The notes beneath the pieces were generated by a model that ran no database searches, was not told the origin of the DNA, and saw nothing but the letters and a program-made list of their open reading frames with translations. Position numbers and translations under genes: made by a program. From positions 14,143-78,142 of the forward strand of contig JAWRJQ010000014.1 in assembly GCA_040307385.1 (NCBI GenBank): a stretch of DNA of 64,000 nucleotides. The letters are read 5' to 3'. This stretch comes from RUG721 sp040307385. Lineage in GTDB: Bacteria > Actinomycetota > Coriobacteriia > Coriobacteriales > Atopobiaceae. Each line of letters begins with the position of its first letter. The first letter of the stretch is position 1. Below are positions 58,584 through 64,000 of this stretch, piece by piece.

Positions 58584-60248
58584 TTAGACCTCCATAACCA
58601 CCGGTATCACCATGGGCCGGGTGTGCGTTCGCGACCAGATGAAGCTCGAAAGCGCGCTGCGCATGTCCTTGCGCATCGACTCGAGCGACGGGGATTCCTG
58701 CGCGATCAGGCGCTCGATGGTGGAGCGCACGAGCGTGCGCGCACCGGACATGAGCTCCTCGTCGTTGACGAAGGAGACGCCTCGGCCGCTGATCTGCACC
58801 ACGTTGATGCGGCGCTTCTTTCCCGTGAGGGCGACGACGCAGGTGATGATGCCGTCTTGGGCGAGCTTCTGGCGGTCGCGCAGCACCACGGGGTTGGCGT
58901 CGGTGACCGAGAGGCCGTCCACGTAGACGACGCCCGAGTCGATGCCCGCGCCGCGGCTCACCTTGTGATTACGCATCTCGAGCGAATCTCCGTTGTCCAT
59001 GATGAAGATGCGCTTGGAGGGCACGCCCATCTGCTCGGCGAGACGCGCGTGCGCGCGCAGGTGCATGGCCTCGCCGTGAACCGGCATGAAGTACGTAGGC
59101 TTGGTCATGGCCATGACGAGCTTGAGCTCCTCCTGGCTCGCATGGCCCGAGACGTGCACGAGCCCGTTGGACTTGTCGTGGATGTCGCAGCCCACCTTGG
59201 AGAGCGCGTTGATGATGGAGGTGACGCTCTTCTCGTTGCCGGGAACCGGCGTCGCCGAGATGATCACCGTGTCGGACGAGCGGATGGAAAGCGACTTGTG
59301 CTCGCCGTTGGCCATGCGCGAGAGCGCGGAGAGCGGCTCTCCCTGGCTGCCCGTGCACAGCACCACGATGCGGTCGTCGGGAATGCGATCGACGTCGTAG
59401 GCATCGATGATGTTGGCATCGGCGATCTTGAGATAGCCGAGCTCGCGGGCGATCTTGGTGTTGGTGATCATGGAGCGTCCCGTGACGACCACCTTGCGGC
59501 CCACGGAGACGCTGGCATCGCACACCTGCTGGAGACGGTGGATGTGGCTCGAGAACGACGCCACGAACACGCGGCCGGGAGCGTTCTTGATGATGTGGCG
59601 CAGCGTGGGGCCCACGGCCGCCTCGGAGCCCGTGAAGCCGGGGACCGTGGCGTTGGTGGAGTCGGACATCAGAAGGTCCACGCCTTCGGCGCCGAAGGCG
59701 TTGATGGCGTTGAAGTTGGGCGTGATGCCGTCGATGGGCGTCTGGTCGAGCTTGAAGTCGCCCGTATGGAGCACCGTGCCCGCAGGCGTCTTGATGAAGG
59801 AGCCGAAACCGGCGGGAATGGAGTGGGTCATGGAGAAGAATGTGATGGAGAAGGCTCCCAGCTTGACGGTGTCGCCGTTGGCGACCTCGCGGAAGGGGAC
59901 GTTCTTGATGTTATGCTCGGCGAGCTTGCCCTCGATCAGGCCGAGAGTGAGCTTGGACGAGTAGACGGGAACGGTGGTGTTGAGATCCATGAGCACGTAC
60001 GGCAGGGCGCCCGTATGGTCCTCGTGGCCGTGGGTGATCACGATGCCGCGAAGCTTGTGCTCGTTCTCGAGCACGTAGGTGTAGTCGGGCAGGACGAGAT
60101 CGATGCCGGGCTGCTCGTCATCGGGGAACATCAGGCCCGCATCGAGCAGAAACATGTCGTTGCCGTATTCGAAGACGGTCATGTTCTTGCCGATGCCGTC
60201 GAGACCGCCAAGCGGAATGATCTTAAGGGGTGGTTGCTTTTTTGCCAT
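58584..60248 (-). CDS. rnj: Ribonuclease J
   Basis: About 554 residues. Metallo-beta-lactamase/beta-CASP exo- and endoribonuclease. Zinc motif THGHEDHTGALPYV, GDFKLD, the beta-CASP region with VHVSGHAS and MPVHGEAMHL, then a C-terminal domain. Full length. A TATAAC box at 60309-60304 may be the -10 of its own promoter. Upstream, between pnp and rnj, lies a cluster of inverted repeats. Confidence 0.96.
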   Translation of the reverse strand: MAKKQPPLKIIPLGGLDGIGKNMTVFEYGNDMFLLDAGLMFPDDEQPGIDLVLPDYTYVLENEHKLRGIVITHGHEDHTGALPYVLMDLNTTVPVYSSKLTLGLIEGKLAEHNIKNVPFREVANGDTVKLGAFSITFFSMTHSIPAGFGSFIKTPAGTVLHTGDFKLDQTPIDGITPNFNAINAFGAEGVDLLMSDSTNATVPGFTGSEAAVGPTLRHIIKNAPGRVFVASFSSHIHRLQQVCDASVSVGRKVVVTGRSMITNTKIARELGYLKIADANIIDAYDVDRIPDDRIVVLCTGSQGEPLSALSRMANGEHKSLSIRSSDTVIISATPVPGNEKSVTSIINALSKVGCDIHDKSNGLVHVSGHASQEELKLVMAMTKPTYFMPVHGEAMHLRAHARLAEQMGVPSKRIFIMDNGDSLEMRNHKVSRGAGIDSGVVYVDGLSVTDANPVVLRDRQKLAQDGIITCVVALTGKKRRINVVQISGRGVSFVNDEELMSGARTLVRSTIERLIAQESPSLESMRKDMRSALSSFIWSRTHTRPMVIPVVMEV

Positions 60249-60400
60249 GTGAGGCTTGATTCCTTTCAGTGCGACGTTTTAGCACGTGGTGTGGTGTAAG
60301 TTCGTTATATCTTTGAAAAGTATATACGAAACGCAGATAGAACTCCACATCGAGCGCGGTTTCCATGAACGCGTCAGAGCGCCCGCACCGGCTCGATGCC

Positions 60401-60424
60401 CTGGCACGGAAACGCCTTATTCCT
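60401..60424 (-). repeat. 24-base intergenic repeat, copy 1
   Basis: Minus-strand unit starting AGGAATAAGGCG and ending GTGCCAG; differs from copy 3 at three central positions. Its AGGAATAAGGCG part and flank form a 16-base perfect inverted repeat with copy 3 (60412-60427 against 60485-60500). Confidence 0.8.
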
Positions 60425-60431
60425 GCGGATT

Positions 60432-60455
60432 CTGGCACCAGAAGGCCTTAGTCCT
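60432..60455 (-). repeat. 24-base intergenic repeat, copy 2
   Basis: Minus-strand unit with two differences from copy 3. Contains the self-complementary TTCTGGCACCAGAA (60430-60443). Starts 31 bases after copy 1. Confidence 0.8.
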
Positions 60456-60456
60456 T

Positions 60457-60468
60457 AGGAATAAGGCG
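60457..60468 (+). repeat. Half unit of the 24-base repeat
   Basis: AGGAATAAGGCG without the second half; the same 12 bases begin copy 3. Confidence 0.75.
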
Positions 60469-60487
60469 GTTTGGCGGCTCAAGTCGC

Positions 60488-60511
60488 AGGAATAAGGCGT
60501 TCTGGTGCCAG
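60488..60511 (+). repeat. 24-base intergenic repeat, copy 3
   Basis: Plus-strand unit AGGAATAAGGCG followed by TTCTGGTGCCAG. Opposite in direction to copies 1 and 2, so the cluster can fold into long hairpins in either strand's RNA. Confidence 0.8.
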
Positions 60512-60592
60512 GGGCTGTAAAGCGAACGCGGATGCCGAACGCTCGCAGCATTCGACACCCGCGTCGAAAGACGCCTGTTGAGGCCGTCTCCC

Positions 60593-62779
60593 CTAGGCGT
60601 TGTGGCGGCGGCGCGGACGGGGGCCGTCGCCCTTGTCGTTGCCACGCTTATCGCTGTTGCGCCCGGGACGCGCAGCGCCCGCCGGAGCCTCGGGCTTATC
60701 GAGACGGTCGAGGCTGATCTTGCCCTTCTCGTCGACATCGAGCACCTTGACCTTGACCTCGTCTCCGATGTTGAGGACATCCTCGACCTTGTCGACGCGG
60801 CCCTGGGCCACACGGGAGATGTGCAGCAGGCCGTCCTTGCCGGGCAGCAGCTCGATGAACGCGCCGAACGGCTGGATGGAGACGACGCGGCCCGTGTACT
60901 CCTCCCCCACCTCGGGAACCTTGACGATGAGGCGGATGCGCTCGGCTGCGTCGTGACCGGCGCTGCCCACGCCCGCGATGAAGACGGTCCCGTCCTCCTG
61001 GATGTCGATGGTGGCGCCGGTCTCCTCCTGGATGGAGCGGATGACCTTGCCGCCGCTGCCGATGACGTCGCGGATCTTATCGGTGGGGATGGAGAGCGAG
61101 ATGATCTGCGGCGCGCTGTCCTTGGTGGCCTCGCGCGGCCCTGCGATCTCGGCGAGCATGGCATCGAGGATGTGCATGCGGCCCTCGTGCGACTGCGCGA
61201 ACGCCTGGCGGAAGATCTCGGTGGTCAGTCCCGTGGCCTTGTTATCCATCTGCATGGCGGTGATGCCCTTGGTGGTGCCGCACACCTTGAAGTCCATGTC
61301 GCCGAGGAAGTCCTCGAGGCCCTGGATGTCGGTGAGCACGACGGTCTTGCCCGCCTCCTGGATGAGGCCCATGGCAACGCCCGAGACGGGGCGCGCGAGC
61401 GGCACGCCGGCGTCCATCAGAGCGAGCGTGGAGCCGCAGGTGGATGCCATCGAGGACGAGCCGTTGGACTCCATGACCTCGGACACCACGCGGATGGTGT
61501 AGGGGAAGTCGTCCTCGGAGGGGATCACGGGGAGCAGGGCACGCTCCGCGAGGGCGCCATGGCCGATCTCGCGGCGCTTGGGGCTGCCCATGCGGCCGGT
61601 CTCGCCGGTGCAATACGGCGGGAAGTTGTAGTGGTGGATGTAGCGCTTGCCGTCGGTGGGCTCGATGGTGTCGAGGCGCTGCCACTCGTTGAGCATGCCG
61701 AGGGTGCAGATGGAGAGCACCTGGGTCTGGCCGCGCTGGAACAGACCCGAGCCGTGCACGAGCGGCAGGTAGTCGGGCTTCACCATGAGCGGACGCACCT
61801 CGTTGGGCGCACGTCCGTCAACGCGCTCGCCCGTCTCCACCACCATGAGCCGCATGGCGTGCTTCTCGAGGGCCTTGAGCTCGACCGCGATGGCACGGCT
61901 CCATGCGGCGGACTCCTCGTCGGTGAACTCGCCGCGGATCTTCTCGAAGAGGGCCTCCACCTTGCCGATGCGGCTCTGCTTGTCGGCATCCTTGAGCGCT
62001 GCGCTCATCTCGTCGTAGTGGGCGAAGATGCGGTCGTGCACCTCGGGCAGCGGCTCGTCGAGGATGTACTCGCGGGGCTCGACCTTGCCGTTGGCCGCCT
62101 CGAACTTGTCCATGAAGATGCGCTGCTGCTCGCAGAAGGCGGCGATGGCCTCCTGGCCGAACTCCATGGCGGCGAGCATGTCGTCCTCGGAGATCTCCTC
62201 GGCGCCCGCCTCGAGCATGGAGATGAACGTGGCCGATCCGCCGAGCTCGAGGTCGAGATCGGAGTTGGCACGCTCCTCGTAGGTGGGGTTGACGATGAGC
62301 TCATGGGTGTCGCGGTCGCGCCCGATGCGCACGCAGGCCAGCGGGCCCTCGAAGGGCACGCCGCCCACCATGAGGGCCGCAGAGGCGCCCATGATGCAGA
62401 TGGTGTCGACGGAATTCTCCTGATCGGCGACGAGCGGCATGGCAACGACCTGCACCTCGTTGCGGAAACCGGCGGGGAACGACGGGCGCAGCGGGCGGTC
62501 GATCATGCGGGCCGTGAGCGTGGCCTTCTCGCTGGGACGCGACTCGCGCTTGAGATAGCCGCCGGGGATGCGTCCCACGGCGTACATCTTCTCGACGAAA
62601 TCGACGGTCAGGGGGAAGAAGTCGTAGTCCTTGCGCTCCTTGGACACGACTGCGGTGAGGAGCACCTGGGAGGTGCCGCACGACACGACGCAGGCGCCGG
62701 TGGCCTGCTTGGCGAGCTCGCCTGCCGTGAACGAATAGTGCTTTCCGTACAGGTCGAACTCATGGGTGACTTTTGTCAT
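60593..62779 (-). CDS. pnp: Polyribonucleotide nucleotidyltransferase (PNPase)
   Basis: About 728 residues. Phosphorolytic 3'-5' exoribonuclease. Two RNase PH cores (first near FFPLTVDFVEKMYAVGRIPG; second with MASTCGSTLALMDAGVP), KH domain (IRDVIGSGGKVIRSIQEETG), S1 domain (GEEYTGRVVSIQPFGAFIEL) and a basic RPRRR tail. ATG 62779 has AAGGGA nine bases upstream; an in-frame ATG at 62797 would add six residues and lacks spacing for a ribosome site. Follows rpsO as in most bacteria. Confidence 0.96.
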   Translation of the reverse strand: MTKVTHEFDLYGKHYSFTAGELAKQATGACVVSCGTSQVLLTAVVSKERKDYDFFPLTVDFVEKMYAVGRIPGGYLKRESRPSEKATLTARMIDRPLRPSFPAGFRNEVQVVAMPLVADQENSVDTICIMGASAALMVGGVPFEGPLACVRIGRDRDTHELIVNPTYEERANSDLDLELGGSATFISMLEAGAEEISEDDMLAAMEFGQEAIAAFCEQQRIFMDKFEAANGKVEPREYILDEPLPEVHDRIFAHYDEMSAALKDADKQSRIGKVEALFEKIRGEFTDEESAAWSRAIAVELKALEKHAMRLMVVETGERVDGRAPNEVRPLMVKPDYLPLVHGSGLFQRGQTQVLSICTLGMLNEWQRLDTIEPTDGKRYIHHYNFPPYCTGETGRMGSPKRREIGHGALAERALLPVIPSEDDFPYTIRVVSEVMESNGSSSMASTCGSTLALMDAGVPLARPVSGVAMGLIQEAGKTVVLTDIQGLEDFLGDMDFKVCGTTKGITAMQMDNKATGLTTEIFRQAFAQSHEGRMHILDAMLAEIAGPREATKDSAPQIISLSIPTDKIRDVIGSGGKVIRSIQEETGATIDIQEDGTVFIAGVGSAGHDAAERIRLIVKVPEVGEEYTGRVVSIQPFGAFIELLPGKDGLLHISRVAQGRVDKVEDVLNIGDEVKVKVLDVDEKGKISLDRLDKPEAPAGAARPGRNSDKRGNDKGDGPRPRRRHNA

Positions 62780-62833
62780 TTCTACATTTCCCTTCATCTC
62801 CGCCTGCCCCTTTGCAGGCGGGCCACATAATGG

Positions 62834-62855
62834 GAGGGCGCCCGCAGGCGCCCTC
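62834..62855 (-). promoter_or_regulatory. rpsO-pnp intergenic hairpin
   Basis: Nine perfect GC-rich pairs (62834-62842 with 62847-62855) and a four-base loop, 13 bases after the rpsO stop. No T run, so it is more likely an RNase processing or attenuation site than a full terminator, similar in position to the E. coli rpsO-pnp hairpin. Confidence 0.7.
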
Positions 62856-62868
62856 GTAACTGCCTAGA

Positions 62869-63147
62869 TTACTGGATGTTGTCGCGGATGCCGAGGCTCT
62901 TGATGAGCGCGCGGTAGGCCTCGACGTCGCCCTTCTTGATGTAGGAGAGCAAACGGCGGCGCTTGCCGACGAGCATGAGCAGGCCGCGACGGGTGTGGAA
63001 GTCCTTCGGGTGGGACTTCATGTGCTCGGTGAGGTGACGGATACGCTCTGTGAGCAGGGCCACCTGCACGTTTGCGGAGCCGGAGTCGTTGGCGTCCTTA
63101 CCGTACTCGGCGATGAGCTCGGCCTTGCGCTCCTTGGAGGTTGACAT
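62869..63147 (-). CDS. rpsO: 30S ribosomal protein S15
   Basis: About 92 residues; S15 binds 16S rRNA early in 30S assembly. The core LLTERIRHLTEHMKSHPKDF and the RRGLLMLVGKRRRLLSYI helix are conserved. ATG 63147 is used, with AAGGTGG eight bases upstream; the GTG at 63159 lies within that site. Confidence 0.97.
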   Translation of the reverse strand: MSTSKERKAELIAEYGKDANDSGSANVQVALLTERIRHLTEHMKSHPKDFHTRRGLLMLVGKRRRLLSYIKKGDVEAYRALIKSLGIRDNIQ

Positions 63148-63241
63148 TGCACGTACCACCTTTCTTCATAGATTCGCCCCGAACCGAGATGGCCGTCAGG
63201 TGCGGGCGGGCCTCCAGGTACGGGGTACATAAGACGTTACG

Positions 63242-63250
63242 AGGATAGCA
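63242..63250 (-). promoter_or_regulatory. Candidate rpsO promoter (extended -10)
   Basis: Minus-strand TGC plus TATCCT (63250-63242), about 95 bases before the rpsO ATG. No clear -35. The resulting leader contains CCCCG and CGGGG segments that could close a long-range helix. Confidence 0.35.
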
Positions 63251-63341
63251 CAAGCGGACCGTGGATGGCGCGCAGGCGCGAAATTGCCCCATGCGCGCGG
63301 CCTTTCTCCACGGCGAGCACACGAGAAGGGACAGCGTCATC

Positions 63342-63371
63342 GGGCCCGGGATGAAGGTCCATCCCGGGCCC
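63342..63371 (-). terminator. Strong hairpin after the membrane-protein pseudogene
   Basis: Twelve perfect pairs (63342-63353 with 63360-63371, GGGCCCGGGATG and its complement) around a six-base loop, 30 bases after the stop at 63402. No T run on either side, so termination may be inefficient or Rho-assisted. Confidence 0.6.
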
Positions 63372-63401
63372 AGCGCTGCGACTCACGACATCATGCCCGC
63401 G

Positions 63402-63853
63402 TCACTGGGCGGCAACGTTCCCGTGGGCATCGGCGGTCTTCCCGCATTCCCTCGCATATGTCAGGCCAACCCAGATGGCCAATGCGAGCAGGATGATGGG
63501 GACCAGAAGCGAGAGGACATCGGGGATGAAGGGGAACGCAATCGTCAGGATGAGCGTGGTGCTCAAGAACAGGTAGCCCAACGCAAGCGCCCACGCAGAC
63601 AGCAGCCTGCGCAGGATCCAGGTGTCCCTCAGCACTTCAAGCACGAGGAAGAAGAAGTATACGCGCAGAGGATCCGCTGCAGGAGCTCGCAGAGCGGCAC
63701 GAGACCGTCGTAGGTGGTCCATGGAAAAACGGATAGGACATGATGAAGGCCCGAATCTATCGTAAATATCATCGGATATCTCATCGCGGCTATCGAGTAC
63801 AAGTGGATCAGCAGCCCCACAGCCAGCGGGACAAAGGGCTTCAGTCTGTGCAT
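63402..63853 (-). pseudogene. Small membrane protein interrupted by a frameshift
   Basis: The first frame starts at ATG 63853 (GGAGGT seven bases upstream), reads MHRLKPFVPLAVGLLIHLYS and continues sensibly to about residue 62, then ends in a low-quality tail. A second frame, shifted by -1 at about 63668, continues as VYFFFLVLEVLRDTWILRR and two more hydrophobic helices to the stop at 63402. Joined, they give a roughly 150-residue protein with three or four helices. No slippery heptamer is visible, so mutation or sequencing error is more likely than programmed frameshifting. The family is not recognised. Confidence 0.55.
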
Positions 63854-64000
63854 ATCCCACACCTCCATATCCCGGTTGTTCTACCCGATTCGACACATAG
63901 AGCCACATAGCCGTCTCAAAAGCATGAAGAGGCTGGCGTTCAAGGATAGTGTACCCGTTTACATAGCTTGACGAATCGGATGCTCGATGATGCGGGAGAT

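Larger units (their letters stand above)
60249..60592. other. Intergenic region between pnp and rnj
   Basis: 344 bases with no gene recognised. It holds the 24-base repeat cluster (60401-60511) near the pnp end and an AT-rich segment before rnj that includes TATACT (60324-60319) and TATAAC (60309-60304) on the minus strand as possible -10 boxes. Confidence 0.6.

Noticed and set aside
58569..60299. A 576-codon plus-strand frame opposite rnj, and similar long frames opposite pnp (60578-62830), ftsK (56685-58532) and the rodZ-like gene (54431-56032)
   Set aside because: All lie antisense to well-supported conserved genes and show repetitive low-complexity translations without domains.
60401..60511. 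Repeats between pnp and rnj considered as a small CRISPR array
   Set aside because: Copies are in both orientations, spacing is irregular, units differ from each other and no cas genes are present.
63662..63673. Programmed -1 frameshift in the small membrane protein
   Set aside because: No slippery X-XXY-YYZ heptamer or downstream stimulatory structure is evident at the frame change, so a mutation or sequence error is preferred.

Overview
The window is GC-rich (except for two AT-richer intergenic islands), tightly packed and mostly housekeeping. Gene content and order point to an anaerobic actinobacterium of the class Coriobacteriia (Collinsella/Olsenella/Eggerthella relatives). This is inferred from family knowledge, not a database search. 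Actinobacterial signals are the order lexA / LysM SOS inhibitor / nrdR and the pair FHA protein (GarA/OdhI-like) - MerR regulator (FtsR-like). Signals shared with Firmicutes are RNase Y, RNase J, SpoVS, the metal ABC transporter and the glpA-like flavoprotein trio.

Layout. 1-231 (-) is the truncated start of a membrane acyltransferase. 391-21902 (+) is a long run of growth genes: ABC-F ATPase, M50 protease, scpA-scpB, rluB, a cmk-plsC fusion, ispH, a DUF512 radical SAM protein, der, plsY, gpsA, rpe, cysteine desulfurase, a zinc-ribbon coiled coil, coaBC, nfo, a second ABC-F ATPase and three linked redox genes. 21899-23763 holds an MGMT-like gene, an isochorismatase-family hydrolase, tRNA-Pro(GGG) with promoter and terminator, and an AT-richer stretch carrying a second copy of the tRNA 3' end, probably an integration scar. 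23764-26356 (+) is a Mn/Fe-type ABC importer behind an operator-like inverted repeat. 26357-29406 (-) pairs an EutH-type ethanolamine permease with an unusual three-domain protein (winged helix, nucleotidyltransferase, choline/ethanolamine kinase). 29554-38958 (+) carries a nitroreductase, an M20 peptidase, a CDP-alcohol phosphatidyltransferase, a D,D-carboxypeptidase, a GcvT-like protein, a patB-like C-S lyase with ridA, FHA-merR, apt and an NlpC/P60 hydrolase.

39558-41152 (-) is dut, nrdR and an SOS division inhibitor, divergent from lexA (+) across several SOS-box-like sites. From 42579 to the end nearly everything is on the minus strand. In transcription order this is a membrane protein with a broken frame, rpsO, pnp, rnj, ftsK, rodZ-like, yajQ, rimO, pgsA, cinA C-terminal domain, recA, recX, rny, a GHKL ATPase, spoVS, miaB, miaA and hflX. 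recA has a perfect SOS box inside its promoter, so this half of the window is a genome-maintenance, RNA-decay and tRNA-modification block under partial SOS control.

Most worth a second look: the kinase-cytidylyltransferase-HTH fusion with EutH; the GHKL ATPase between rny and spoVS; a chain of five overlapping palindromes at 39460-39533; a 24-nt repeat family between pnp and rnj; and the duplicated tRNA-Pro end.
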